Shown: in pieces, positions 13,601 to 24,699 of the stretch | How the letters are laid out: every line of letters starts with the position of its first letter | Numbering within the stretch: position 1 is the first letter of the stretch | Source of the DNA: Mactromeris polynyma | Taxonomy: Eukaryota; Mollusca; Bivalvia; Venerida; Mactridae | DNA: 64,000 nucleotides | NCBI GenBank assembly: GCA_032209605.1 | Contig: JASFXZ010000029.1 | Span: 1,973,001-2,037,000, forward strand | Direction: 5' to 3' | Notes under the pieces: model-generated | Databases searched by the model: none | What the model was told of the DNA's origin: nothing | What the model saw: the letters and a program-made list of their open reading frames with translations, nothing else | Made by a program: the position numbers and the translations under genes

Positions 13601-16600
13601 TCCTTGCTTGAACAATTGATCAAGGTGTGTAAAATTATTGTTCTATTATAAATTATAACTAATATTTGCAGTTTCGTAGCACTGTGGTCCCTATCTTGAG
13701 TGACATTTAATGGAGACAGACAAGAGTGTTTTTTGTAGAGCGGGAGTTGTTGTAGGGAGGGACCGAATCTCTAACTCACCATTGCATTATATATATGTAC
13801 ACATATACACTGATTTATTCAATAATTGATAATAAAATTAAATACTTTGACCAAAATTGTCGTGAAAATTGTTTATTACGTACACTTATGTAAAGCACAA
13901 ATGTTTTACATATGCTAAATGAATATGGGACGGTCTGCATCTAACTGGCTCTAACAGTAGTACCGCAGTCCACCGTCTTGTAGCAGACAACTTGTCATTC
14001 ATTACTTTGCATTTTAATTACATGTTTACTGCTCTTTGTTTTGAATTAATTATATTGGAAGTGGGAAATTTTCTCACTTAGCACTGACCAAAGTTTAATT
14101 TAACCGACTGTTAACGACTGACATAAGAACAAACAGTAGTTGCAAGTAGAACCAACTACCGCTGTTAATTATATGAATTGTGTCGTAATAGACGTGTCAA
14201 TAACAAACTACTGTATGCTTCTCAAGTCATGATATGCCTTTCACACATCAATGGCGTACGTTTACAACCCCAAGACTGGTCAAAGGAGGTAATATTTAGT
14301 ATCTGTACCAAGTTTCGAATGCTGCTTTCATTGTAGAGTTTTAGTTCAGGGAATTCCACATTAAAATTGCATGGGAGTAATTTTAAATGTTGTTCAAAGG
14401 AGGGAGTCACTCGGGAGAGGTTTCGTTGTGGGAGGGAATACGTACTGTGTATAAGTTTCTTGATTTCTTATAAGATTGCAACCATGTTTGTGCATATTAA
14501 TTCTTAAAGTTTATGTCAGCAACAAGTACTATATTTATTATTATAGGAAAAAGTTGAGAAAGAAAGACTCGAAAAACTGAACCAGGGATTACAAGAAACT
14601 TTGATCAGGAATCAAGCGAGAAGATTTCAGCAGAAAAATGATTGTGTTATAATTTCTGAAATTGAAAATGATACATGTGTTAGAAACAGAAAACACAAAG
14701 TGCCTGAAGTGCAAAGTAATTTGAAAAGAAACAGTTATGAATTGGAGAATCAAAGACCGTCTAATTTCAGTAATGACCTCATATGTAGAGCAAACAATTC
14801 CCCCAATCTTGATGTCAGTTGGTCTTCTGTTTGTAAAATTGATGAGCCAGACATCCATGGAAGAATACAAAAACATAGTGAGGTTGATTACAGCAAGTTT
14901 AATACCTCATGTAGTTATGTTGGGCAGAACATTGTAGAATCTGTATCGGAAGAAGGCTGTTCTGGGTATTCTAAACCGAATGTTTACCACACAAATACAG
15001 GCAATAGCAACAATAGCCCAACTGTTGTATATTCTGCAGTACCTTTAGATTTATCAAACCACTCACAGGAACTGAAGAAAATTAACCTAGTGTTGCCAAA
15101 TGATTCACATTGCAGTGTAAATGGTTCAAATTCTATAACCAGTAAAGGGGATATAAGTACAAGTTCATGTAATGTTAGTCTTAAAAAACCAGCCAAAATG
15201 AAAAGAAATGCTGAAATTCAGTGTGGTACTCCATTTGTGTTGATCTCTGACCAACAGAATAAAATTGATAGTGAGATAGAGGCTTCCAACAGTATGAGTG
15301 ATTGTAGTGCGCAAACTGATTTTGTGAGTAAACTGAATATCAAGATGGCATCCTGTTGCAATGAAGAAGACAAAAGCAGATCCAACACAATTTTAGTAAC
15401 ACCTAATAAAATGACTGGTGAGAATTGCATGCATTCTGGCATTGAGTTTAACAAAGCTGCAACATTTCAAAATGATTGTCCATGTAGCATACCGAAGCAT
15501 AATCCAAACTCACTCAGAAGCAGAAAGTCAGATTGTTTCTTTATCAAACCAATTGCTAGGGCTCCAAAGGGTAAACTCAGGGTAACACCCCTTCTAGGCT
15601 CAAACAGTGAACATGGTAAATATTCATCTCAACATTCTGTGAAGTCATTTAAATCAAGTGCTATGTCTCAGGACAGTGACATGCTGTCAGAGTTTGACTT
15701 GGATCTGATAAAGAATGTTCAAAAGAAACCTGGACTATTAGCTGATAGAAAACCGTCGAGCATAGCTCCTGTCAGTGTTGTGAAGTCACAGAATAATGTA
15801 AGATGTATTGATAGATATGTTGAACAACAAGTAGGAAATGCTGCAGATAAATGGCAGGTACAACCTGTATCACCAAACAGAAAAACAATTCAACCAGTGA
15901 GACCAGCCTTTAGTGATTGTGGTAATGTAATGATGATAACTTCAACATTCTTTTCTTCTTCAGACTGTTTGAAAAAAATGTTCATTGGATTTAATTATCT
16001 GGCTTATTATTCATCTGGCAATATCATTCATCTGCCAATATCTTTTTTTTGTGTAACCTTTAAGCTCCATATTTTTTTAAATTAGTAATAGAAATTGCAT
16101 ATCTCATTTTACGTCAAAAGGTTCAACAGGTGGTCGGTCGGATGTCATTAACAATTTTTCCCTGTGATATATTCAACATTTTTTACCTAATCTTCATTAA
16201 ACTTCAGAATATGAAATGTCAGAATATGTGTCTCCATAATAGTGAGAAAAGTGTAAATACTAGGTAACTAAGGTCAAATTATAGGGGGAAATTATGTTCG
16301 AAGTTTCTTATTCCTTGCATAAACTCGGAACAGTTTTTGTCAAACCCGCTTGCTGTGAGCTCGATATAGTTGCCACAATGGTGGTTCTGTACATGCGTGT
16401 ATGCATCTGTCCGGATATGTTTTGTACGGACCATTACTAGTTTAGTCATTTATTGCTGGATTTTCTAATTATTTGGCACAAATGTTCACCATGATGAGAC
16501 GTCGTTTCCTGCACAAATCCTGTTTCCAAACCTCAAAGAGCAAGGTCACACTTACAGATAAAAGGTCAAAATTGGATCTCAAATTACGTACACATTCATT

Positions 16601-19600
16601 TAATGGGGATTTTCAAATTACTTGATAAATGTTCACCATGATGAGACGGTGTGTTGCGTGCATTAAGACTTGTGTCTGTAGCTCAAAGGTCTTACTTACA
16701 GGTCAAACGTCAAAAAATGGGTCTGAAACATCTTTTCCAGAATGTTACACTGTCATTTATTGGGGGATTTTCAAATTACTTGACACAAATATTCACCAGG
16801 ATAATTTTGTGTGTCACTTGCAAGAATCGTGTCCGTAGCGCAAAGGACATTGTCACGCTTGGAGATCAAAAAAGGGTCTAAAACATCTTGTCAAAACATG
16901 ATACTGTCATTTATCAGGGGATTTTCAATTGCTTGGCACAAATATTCACGGTGATGAAACAGTGTGTCACATGCAACACCCGTACCCGTAGCTCAAAGGT
17001 CAAGATCACACTTATCCATATTCACTTCATCTCTTTAGACTTGGGGGAGCTTGATAGGTTACCCTTGTGCATCTAGTTCTTCAAACTTCATGAAACTTGG
17101 TCAAAATATTTGTCAGCATGCTATTTTAGACAAATGTGAATATGGGTCATCTGTGGTAAAAAACTAGATCACTAGATCAAATCTTAGGAAAAGTTATGTC
17201 TTAAAAGGTTATTCCTTTCATACATTCAACCGTTTTTATTCAATTTTCATGAATGCAAATATGGGTCATACTTGCATAATACTCCAAACAATACAGCAAC
17301 ATTTACTTACTCATTAATAAATATACATCTACTGCAAAATTGCCGTTGCCAAAATGAAAAATTGGCTTTAATGTGGTTTCCCCGTGTTTGCTTGGAAAGG
17401 GATGAATTAATAAGTTATAGACAACTGTTGGATCTTGCTTAATTATTGCTTTAGATGGCTAAATTATATTACTTTAACCTAATCAATTGTATTTTCCTTC
17501 CAAACAGGAACAAGAAGATTTGCCTTCACCACATCAAGTGCTGTTAAGTCACCAAAATATGTTAGGCGCCGTTCTGTAGATGACAGTGGCATACACTCGC
17601 CATTCGATGAGCTCAATGTGTTGTCATGGGGAAGCCCTATTGATAGTATGATGCAAGATACATCCGTTCTTCTTTGTCCTTACAAGTCCTTTTTATTAGC
17701 TCACCTGAGCACGAAGTGCCCATGGCGAGCTTTAGGATCATTGGATTTTGTCAAAACTTCACAAGAATGATCCGTAGGTGGGCCTCTTCAAATCGTTCCA
17801 GTCTGCTGCATAAATAGGTTACAGGAGCAAAAAATATATTTTAAAAGTGTAAAGTTTGAAAATCGTCTTATCCAAAACCATAAGGCCTGGAAGTTTGGTA
17901 TTTGGTGTGTAGCATTATCTAGTGATCCTCTTACACACGTTGCATATCTGAAACTCGATCGCTTTGCTTACGCTGTTCTCAATTTGGAAGAAAAGCGCGT
18001 GTTTGGAGGGCGTGTTACAAGATAAATAAATTGCATAAATTACTAATTTCCGTCAAAAACATGGTCGCCAAGGGGATTGCATTGTTGCCTATATGTATAT
18101 AGAGGAAACTATTAACGACATCTCCTAAACTGCTAAATGGATTTTTAACCTGTACATATTTATTGGCACAATAGTCTTATTCATTGTACTCGTGTGAGCA
18201 ATATAAGGCCTTCATGGCATTCTTGTTTATTTAGGCACTGAAAGCGCGTATTATACTTACTGGGTTGAAATCAACAACTTACCTACATATTCACTCATTC
18301 AATCATCCATTGTTAATGATGGTCATAGATTTAGTTAAAAATCTTACAATATATTAACAAATGCTAATTCACATATGCGGTTATCCTGAGTAAGACTTTT
18401 TCTATATTAACATGGACACAATATCATCAGAGTATTTCACCCTGTGACCACACAAACTTATTTAATAAACCAAGTTGAAACAGTGCATGTGGAATATTGT
18501 CATGAGAATTAAATTTAAATTTGATTCACATAAACGTTTTTCGCTGTACTTAAATGTGCAATGACTTTAAATGAATGTTATTTTTTTACATATAAGTAAT
18601 CATTCTGCACATATAACACATTCACGGGGTTCCTGCTTAGTCAATTGAATGCCTAATTTATGTCGACTGCGTGTCAAGCATTGGTGTAGATAGGGTCATG
18701 GATTATTGACGAGTTTGGTTGAGAAAAATGGTATGTTTCATTCTTTCTGTCATAAAACACAATGGTAATACTGCAAATGCGTCGTAAAAAGTAATTAAAC
18801 TTTCATGCAAAAGCACACTGATAATATATTTTGATAAATATGGACGAAAATGCTAAAATATTCAAAAATTTTTGGCAGATAAAGGGATTAATGACATATT
18901 TCAAGCGCATATGATAATTATTATGGTGTAACATTTCGATCTCACCATGCGTGCAACACACATTCGATGAAGTAATTTTTTACTGTTCTGAAAAAAATTG
19001 TGTATTAAACGCTCATAAGAATGTCATGGATTTTTCTCTATTGTCATGGATACCATGGAAATAGTAAACAAAATAAAAACCAAGGACATATAATATAACC
19101 GGGAATGATATTGTCGGTGGTGAAAATAGAAACACGATCGATGAAAGCACTGAAAATATTTAAATCAAAACTTCTTATACACTTAATATCCCAGTGAATA
19201 TGATGAAGAAATTAAATACCCCAACAATAATGTTCATAAAAAGCTATTTCTTCCAGTGGACGGAGGAAATAAACTTTTATCACAAAAAGACGAATGCTGT
19301 GACAATCTTGAAAACGACCCAGATCATTGTGAAAATTGAAATGACACTATTGTGTATAGTGAACACAACACCTCGGATAACATAAGTATGAATGAATTAG
19401 ATGATTTAATAGTAACCGTTGAACCTGATACACTGAAACCAATAGTGGAACAGTTACCATACACTTGAACTGTAACATTAATGCCATAAGGTTTTCCCTA
19501 GAAGTGAAACAATTTTGGGCAATCAGTTTATCATTATTTCACTGGGCTAGAAGTTTGGATTTGTATCTTTTTTATGTGCTTTCATCGATCGTGATTCTAC

Positions 19601-22600
19601 TTTCATCACCGCCAATATCATCCCCGGTTATATTATATGTCCTTGGTTTTATTTTCTTGTGTTGGTCAGTGACAAAAATGATAATTTTTCGCTTAGGGTT
19701 AGTTGTACCCACATGCCGCACAACTAGCACCATGGAATAGAAGGTTGTATGGCAATATTTGCACTTTGCCGCTTGGTCCTGAAATGATGAAATGTCGACA
19801 TTATATCAATGACAATTTATTTACTATCGCCAGGCAATCCATGACAATAGAGAAAAAATCCATGACACTCTTATAAGCGGATAATACACACATTTTTTCA
19901 GAACGTTGAAAAAATTACTTCATCGAATGTGTGTTGCGCATGGTGAGATGGAAATGTTACACCATATGCGCTTAAAATATGTCATTTATCGCTTTACCTG
20001 CATTTTGCTTCGCATTCAATGATAGTAAGACATATCCATATTTATCAAAATGTATTATCAGTGTGCTTTTGCATGAAAGTTTAATTATTTCGAACAAGGC
20101 CAGTGCAGTATATAATCGTTGTATTTTAGGACAGAAAGAATGAAACATACCATTTTTCTCAACCCAACTAGTCAATAATCCATAAGCCTGTCTACACCAA
20201 TGCTTGACACGCAGTCGACATAAATTAGACTTTTGGTTGACTATAAGCAGGAATCCCGTGACATTGGATATTCAACAAGACATGAAGACCTGCTACATAT
20301 GAAAGCCTGCCTAATGTTACATTTCATTTTGTCACCAGTTTGTTTTATAATGGACAGGTTAAAGTGTAAATATTTAGCGATGAGAATATTCACATGCTTA
20401 TTACAGGTGACATAGATGGTTTTAGAAGTTGCAGTGATGTTTCTAATGAAGAAGTTCCAAAACCCAATATTAATTCTGATGTTCTTAGAAGCAGCAAGAA
20501 TAAACTAAGCAAAACTGATGCATGTCCTGGTAATACTAATAATTTATAAGTTTTTACCTCATACTCAGATGTGCAAATAGAGAGAGGCAGCTTGCTATTG
20601 TTCATATAAAAAAATGTATCTTACTTTGCTGTAAAAACTGTATGATAAATATTCTTCGAATGTTTTTTTGTTAGCAAACTTAGAAATGACATTTGTAATC
20701 GGAGTAATTTTATATAATTTCGGTGATAGATTTTAAAGAAGGAATTTACTTACCCACATTGACTGTGTTTCTCACAAACGACTAAAATACTCTTGAACAA
20801 TGAATACATAACTTACAGAACTTGAAATTTATTTTAAAATTAGTTATAAATACATCTTAACAAACGAAAAAAATGGATCTGGAAGCAAATTCCTATGCTA
20901 CCAAAAAAAAATTTGTAAACCATTTTGAATGCAACAAATGTGACAAAGTGATTGAGCTTGATATAAGATTCCATCACAGTTTTAAATGTACTTGGACTAT
21001 GTTCGACAGACTGTAGCCTTTGAAGATTTTGTGATTTTGTTTGCAATTAGCTGGCAACATATATCCACTGAAATGACAGAGAACTTTAAAGTGACATCAC
21101 ATGTTTTAAGATGGCTATAAGTTAGTCTTAAACAGCCCCAATTGTATTTCATTTTACCAAATAATTTCTGTTATTTGATATTGACATGTTTCCAAACCGA
21201 AAGTAGCTGATTTTAGACATCAAAACCAATGTAGGGCCTTAGACCGATTTGTGGGGTTGTTCTAATTTATCGTTTTGATTATGAACAGGAATGACATTAG
21301 GTGTCAAAAACGTTTTTCGTACGTGTCAGCAATCATCATAGAGTTCTGCACTGACAGTAAGGTTTCTTCATAGATTTATTTCTTAGTAAAAAATTGGTAT
21401 AATAGATATGCACTGTATTACATTGTATATAACCGTATTATTTTTATCTGTTGACAATTGGTGGGCTTGACATGTTGCCCTTGGGTATCTTGTTTATGTG
21501 CACCTCTCTGAGGCAATCTGAAACATCGGCCCACAGCCAGTGTAACAAAAAACTAGGTAAACAAAGCTGGTTGACAAGAAATTATTGCCTTTTGCAACAT
21601 ATTATTTATATATATTATTATATGAACTACTATTTTTAGGGATACTCAAGCACTCAGGCACCGGATTATTCTAAATAATGCTGATGTTTTAAAACAAATT
21701 TGTATTTACAACCATTATTGAGACATTCAGTGAATTAGTGATCAGTCACGAGTTTTCCACATGACATGACCTCTAGCCCTCTTAAAATTAGTCTTGTAAG
21801 TATTTTGCGAAATTTATTTGGTTGGCTAAACCTACCTCATTTTGTTCTAAGAATATTGATTATGCAGCCAAACTCTTGATGAAGAGTAAAATTGTGCCGT
21901 AACATAGCAAACAAATGATAACTGATTCGTTAGATTGGAAAGTGTTAAAAATTGCCCATAATTTAAATTCTGTAAAACATTGTTTCAGGTTGTACAGGTC
22001 CCTATATTGGAGGCTTAGAACTGAATTCAAGGACTTACAACATAATACTGGAAACAGATCCGAACACTTGTGGTTTGCATAGAAAAATCAGACAAATTGA
22101 GAGGAACTATATCCATAAACAGAGAAGAGTTATGAAACCAAAGTTGAAGGGCCAATTTCATGATGACAAGACGTTTTCAGTTAAAAAGAAATCAAAGTTC
22201 AAAGAAGCGGATACATTTGCATTTACGAGTGAATCAGATCGTGAGGTATGTTGAAATTTTAAAGACATACTCGATTACAATTGTGAAATTTCAAACAAGA
22301 AAACAGATTTAATTTTGCTTAAGTGGTCATGAATTAGTGATATTATTAGAGCTGCCATCATAGAAATGATGTCAATGTATCATTTATAATTTTCCATCTA
22401 TCAATTATCTTATTGTATTTTAAAAAATCAATACTTAATTGTAATAAACGTACATGCCTGCAAACGACAAAATGCACCCAAAACAAAAATGCTCTTTCAA
22501 AAGGTTATGTCTAAAACTTCTCCCTGCCTATCACATTTGATCAAGGAAAGGAATAACTGAAGATATTCATGTTTGTCTTATATATTATGCAAAAAGACAA

Positions 22601-24558
22601 ACATACTTCATAAAAGTGAGGAAACAAGATAGTCAAAGTATTACGTAAGCTTGTAAAAGACAAAACTAGGAGTGAAACTATATGAAGTCACCAACTGTAA
22701 GCATGTAAATGTCATGTTAGTACACAATACTTGATATTTCGATGTATCTTCGATATATCTCTTCCACATGCATTTTGCCAAATCAATGACAGCTCTAGAT
22801 TTTATCAAATATGTTTCCTGATGATGACAATTATTTCATCCTTGAGAACAGCTACCATCGCTTTGAGGCAACTGTGATATCAATGTATTTGTAAAAAAAA
22901 TTAAGTCTGCAACATTGTGGTAAACACACAATTGTTCCGCATTTGTCACAAAATGATGCATGATTAGATTTCAATTGATTCTGTTTCAAATGATGTTGTT
23001 TGGTCTGTTTCATTTGTTTCGTTTCTAGCAACGATACACTTTTAAAATTTATTTTGAATATATATATTTCTTTATTTGAGTCTCATTCTTGCATGTAATA
23101 TAATATTTCATTAAAAACAATACATACATATTCATGCAAGACCATTCTATAAGAGACTATGGCACTAAATATAGACATTCTATTTACAATCTGAATAGAA
23201 TTACATCACTATACAAATAGATAAATTAAAAGTTGAGAGGCTGGCATTAATCTCGACTAATAAGTATTTTTAAGTATTAAAGTCCTAAACAAAAAAGAGC
23301 TACAAGAGAAAAAAAAGGTTGTTTCAACAAATGAGTGTATTAGCTGGAATTTCGTTAAGAATGACATGGACTATATATAAAGTTGGAATATGTTTTATGT
23401 GGTAAATAAATATATATAAATACATAAATGCCACCACCTGCATCTTAACTATTCAGTGATTTAAATAACTAAATAACACATCTGCATGACATAAATTGTG
23501 TATGGATATTAATGCAAAACACGTATCCTAACATGATTTCTGTTATGTTCGGAACTGATGATGTCTATTGTGGTTTGTCAAAATGCTTGTTTGCAATTGA
23601 TGTATGCATTCTGAGGTAACAATGTTTTTCCTTAGATTTCTCCAGTTTCTGCTGAGAATCTAAATACAACCTTGTCCACGTGTAAGTCTGGTAAACAAAG
23701 ACGTCAACGTGTTCCATACACAGAAGAAGAAGAGGCAAGCATACTACAGGGTGTGGAGAGACTCGGAAAATATTGGAATCAGATTTTAGTTTCATACAAA
23801 TTTCATCCCTCAAGGACAAATGTGGATTTAATGTGTAAATACAAAAGAATGAGGGTATGGTTATGGAATAGTATAACATAAAAAGTATAAAGAATGTTAT
23901 CATGTATATTCTTTAAAGCAAGCATAATTGTTTCTCAATCTGAATTCTTAGTTTAAAATAACTGATATACACTGTCTATGTTTGTTCCCACTCACTTCTT
24001 GAGATACCATTTCAAACTTTCATTTGCCTTTCAAAAAGTCATAATATTCATGAACATGTTTACAATACCATGCAATACAAGGTTTTAATTGACTAATTGT
24101 AGCAAATAGTTTCGTAGACTTAATTCTGTAAGTTGGTAAAAAAGTGTTATAACACCACAAAGTTGAATATTTCTTGTTACATTTCTCTTTGAACATTAAA
24201 CAGAAGAACAAATAGATTATTTATATTTTTTTGGGGAATTGTCAACTCCTACTTGTCAAAATTGGTTATCAATTTGGTTATCAATTGTACCATAATTTAC
24301 ATTGTTGACCCAAGTGGATTATTGGTATCATTGATTGTATTGTAGGCTGCATATAATCAAGGCAATGCCAGCACATGCAAGTCTGTTCAGACTAAAACAC
24401 ACAGACCTTTTTCAATGTGTGAAGAAAGACGTTTAAGACGAGGTATCATGAAGTGTGGCTACAACTGGAAAACTATCCTTAAATCTTTCACTTTCTCTGA
24501 TGGTAGAACAACTGAAGATTTGAGAAACAAATGGAGGTCTATACATGGAAGGAAATAA
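4627..24558 (+). CDS. TERB1: TERB1, telomere repeats-binding bouquet formation protein 1, with 19 coding exons
   Basis: TERB1 is the meiotic adaptor that, with TERB2 and MAJIN, ties telomeres to the inner nuclear membrane for prophase movements, and it also engages TRF1 and cohesin. I read coding exons 4627-4648, 4929-5039, 5495-5623, 7080-7214, 8238-8298, 9086-9210, 9874-9996, 10418-10570, 11213-11344, 11731-11856, 12540-12609, 13016-13147, 13510-13624, 14547-15921, 17508-17645, 20407-20529, 21989-22245, 23636-23854 and 24346-24558. All have GT donors and AG acceptors and every phase agrees, giving 1252 residues. Exons 2-10 are ARM-like helices (LLLECLGYQ, GLYCLGSAVEKN, RPILSFIGHTVASH, FTLDACISEN) matching the vertebrate TERB1 N terminus. 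Exons 12-14 carry a coiled coil, exon 14 is long and disordered, and exons 18-19 each encode a Myb/SANT domain. Vertebrate TERB1 is near 730 residues with one Myb, so this protein is much longer. The start was chosen as the first ATG giving a phase-matched short exon, and UTRs are not defined. Confidence 0.88.
4929..11856 (+). CDS. TERB1: TERB1 exons 2-10: ARM-like N-terminal domain (part of the gene above)
   Basis: These nine exons encode roughly residues 8-372. The text is amphipathic-helical with repeating leucine patterns typical of armadillo folds, for example GLEQVLSLITTSKQHEVV, GIEILVCKLKSL, GINVVILMLNNWCLD and GIAVLIQQLTTTDDEELNKV. Most exon junctions fall in the same phase (one base before the junction, two after), as expected for a repeat array built from exon units. 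In vertebrate TERB1 this domain scaffolds the complex. The exon 9 acceptor (AAG at 11210-11212) is weaker than the others and could shift by a few bases. Confidence 0.85.
5381..5455 (+). mobile_element. 5'-truncated SINE fragment (tail only)
   Basis: The stretch GGTTGGGTCAACCGCCG, then ATGACTGAAATACTGTTGAG, then AAACGATG matches the 3' half of the full SINE at 6754-7024 (CCGCCGTATATAACTGAAAT and the following GTTGAGAAACG). No tRNA-like head is present. It lies in TERB1 intron 2, about 40 bp before exon 3. Confidence 0.7.
5683..6090. repeat. Dispersed repeat containing two tandem units of about 165 bp
   Basis: The phrase CAATAACTTTAGAAGCATTT followed by GTCCAAT(C/T)ATCACCAAATTT occurs at about 5750 and again at about 5910, each followed by similar text through CCCTTTGATTATAGAAATT. 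This is a tandem duplication inside a molluscan-style dispersed repeat in TERB1 intron 3. Confidence 0.7.
6741..7037 (+). mobile_element. Complete tRNA-derived SINE (6754-7024) with 13-bp target-site duplication
   Basis: The head at 6754-6827 folds as a tRNA: 7-bp acceptor stem GCCGCGG/TCGCGGC, A box TGGTCCAGTGG, anticodon loop CTTGTAA (TGT), and B box GGTTCGATTCC. A non-tRNA body follows and ends in a tail with ACTGAAATATCGTTGAGAAA. The 13-bp CAATATTCAATGA is repeated perfectly at 6741-6753 and 7025-7037. The tail resembles the conserved 3' domain shared by several bivalve SINEs, possibly the Meta-SINE type; that name is from memory. The insertion is in TERB1 intron 3, 55 bp before exon 4. 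Confidence 0.9.
7453..7690. repeat. Dispersed repeat, copy 2 (pairs with 4048-4255)
   Basis: Same family and orientation as 4048-4255, slightly longer because it keeps a GATTTTGGGGTCACTGGGTC stretch. It starts at ATGCCCCCCATCGAA and ends at CATCTCTTGTTTTC, within TERB1 intron 4. Confidence 0.8.
7781..8085. repeat. Dispersed repeat family A, copy 1
   Basis: This copy has CGATTTATCTGATTAAAGCA at one end and CAAAACCATGTTAGTACGGC at the other. The same end phrases, directly or as reverse complement, recur near 9330-9545, 27395-27597 and 54905-55140. Internal phrases such as TTGGTGGTTAACGT and the paired CCAATC-like boxes are shared. No terminal inverted repeats or coding capacity are clear. Confidence 0.6.
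9330..9545. repeat. Dispersed repeat family A, copy 2
   Basis: ACATGACTTTGCTATTGCAT and GTGTTGTGTAAACCAATCAA open the copy, and GGGGTACGTTACCTTACCGA follows, matching the reverse complement of 54920-55130. The end GAGTGACCAGCAATCGTAAC is also found at 30632. It lies in TERB1 intron 6. Confidence 0.6.
10640..10860. repeat. Probable dispersed repeat in TERB1 intron 8
   Basis: TTATGCCCCTGCCATTCC and following text have the style of the other molluscan intronic repeats here (compare 11868-11950, which has a GGGGGGCATATG segment in opposite sense). I cannot define its ends without a genome-wide comparison. Confidence 0.35.
14547..15921 (+). CDS. TERB1: TERB1 exon 14: long disordered central region with TRFH-docking-like motifs
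   Basis: A 1375-bp exon encodes residues 479-937. It opens with a charged coiled-coil continuation (EKVEKERLEKLNQGLQETL) and then becomes Ser/Asn-rich and apparently disordered. Two short motifs, ILVTP (residues 760-764, 15390-15404) and LRVTP (residues 822-826, 15576-15590), resemble the hydrophobic-x-hydrophobic-x-Pro peptides that dock on the TRFH domain of TRF1 and TRF2. Vertebrate TERB1 has such a motif containing a CDK-type TP site. The docking role is inference. The frame continues open past the GTAATG donor at 15922 to 16085, but that extension is hydrophobic and unlike the rest, so I end the exon at the donor. Confidence 0.8.
16130..17300. repeat. Dispersed repeat with four tandem units of about 155 bp
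   Basis: Units begin near 16447, 16595, 16752 and 16907. Each starts with a TCATTTAT-like segment and GGGGATTTTCAAATTACTTG, continues through a CACAAATRTTCACC segment, and ends with a Ca-rich CAAAGGTC region. Divergence between units is substantial, so the array is old. It occupies most of TERB1 intron 14. Confidence 0.75.
17695..18015. repeat. Dispersed bivalve-style repeat in TERB1 intron 15
   Basis: It begins AGCTCACCTGAGCACGAAGT and ends near a TTCTCAATTTGGAAGAAAAG segment followed by GCGCGTGTTTGG. The reverse complement of that last part recurs at about 33300-33345 inside the hAT-like MITE region (CACGCGCTTTTCCTCCGAAT). No coding capacity. Confidence 0.55.
18618..20265. mobile_element. 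1.64-kb DNA element with about 400-bp terminal inverted repeats and 5-bp TSD
   Basis: The left arm starts CACGGGGTTCCTGCTTA at 18623 and the right arm ends GCAGGAATCCCGTG at 20260. The arms pair over about 400 bp with moderate divergence; shared internal phrases include CTAATTTATGTCGAC, GGTATGTTTCATTCTTTCTG, CATGCAAAAGCACACTGATA and TCGATGAAGTAATTTTT. ACATT is duplicated immediately outside (18618-18622 and 20261-20265). The centre, about 19040-19850, is unique, with an open frame at 19193-19468 interrupted by one TGA. CAC termini and a 5-bp duplication recall Transib-type elements, but no transposase is visible, so the superfamily is open. It lies in TERB1 intron 15. Confidence 0.85.
21989..22245 (+). 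CDS. TERB1: TERB1 exon 17: candidate partner-binding region, also duplicated downstream
   Basis: The 257-bp exon encodes residues 1024-1109. Its first half has conserved-looking Cys/His spacing (GCTGP, NTCGLH) around NSRTYNIIL, and its second half is basic (KQRRVMKPKLKG, VKKKSKFKEAD). In vertebrate TERB1 the segment just before the Myb domain binds TERB2 and TRF1, so this exon occupies the equivalent position. That functional mapping is inference from order. The 3' half of the exon and 139 bp of the following intron reappear at 30921-31209. Confidence 0.75.
23636..23854 (+). CDS. TERB1: TERB1 exon 18: first Myb/SANT domain
   Basis: Residues 1110-1182. After a linker ending in a basic patch (GKQRRQRV), the Myb domain runs from about 1133 with PYTEEEEASILQGVERLG, then YWNQILVSY, then a third helix containing NVDLMCKYKRM. 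The third-helix VDL-x-x-K-Y pattern is the one seen in the single C-terminal Myb of vertebrate TERB1 and recalls the VDLKDKWR telobox of TRF proteins. The vertebrate TERB1 Myb does not bind telomeric DNA strongly; it is reported to recruit cohesin. Confidence 0.85.
24346..24558 (+). CDS. TERB1: TERB1 exon 19: second Myb/SANT domain and stop codon
   Basis: Residues 1183-1252. A short linker leads to HRPFSMCEERRLRRGIMKCG, then YNWKTILKSF, then a third helix RTTEDLRNKWRSI, ending in GRK and a TAA stop. The three-helix spacing and aromatic positions parallel exon 18, and the last helix (DL-x-x-KWR) is closer to the TRF telobox than the first domain is. The exon follows exon 18 in phase 0 with good splice sites (GTATGG donor, TTGTAG acceptor). 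Confidence 0.85.
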   Translation, partial: AAYNQGNASTCKSVQTKTHRPFSMCEERRLRRGIMKCGYNWKTILKSFTFSDGRTTEDLRNKWRSIHGRK

Positions 24559-24699
24559 ACATATGATGCAAGATACATTCAGCTTGTGTAAAATTGTTGG
24601 GTTGTTCTGTTCTTTTCTCACCACTTGCAGTCCATAATTGTATCTAACATGTAGCCTATGTTCAAAGTTGTAGTTTTTTTTGTTTCAAGAACTTATGTG

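Noticed and set aside
15922..16085. Extension of TERB1 exon 14 to the stop at 16085
   Set aside because: A GTAATG donor at 15922 is in phase with the next exon, and the extension is hydrophobic and unlike the exon.
23565..23903. Minus-strand gene over TERB1 exon 18
   Set aside because: Shadow of the Myb exon; the plus-strand frame has the conserved domain and splice sites.
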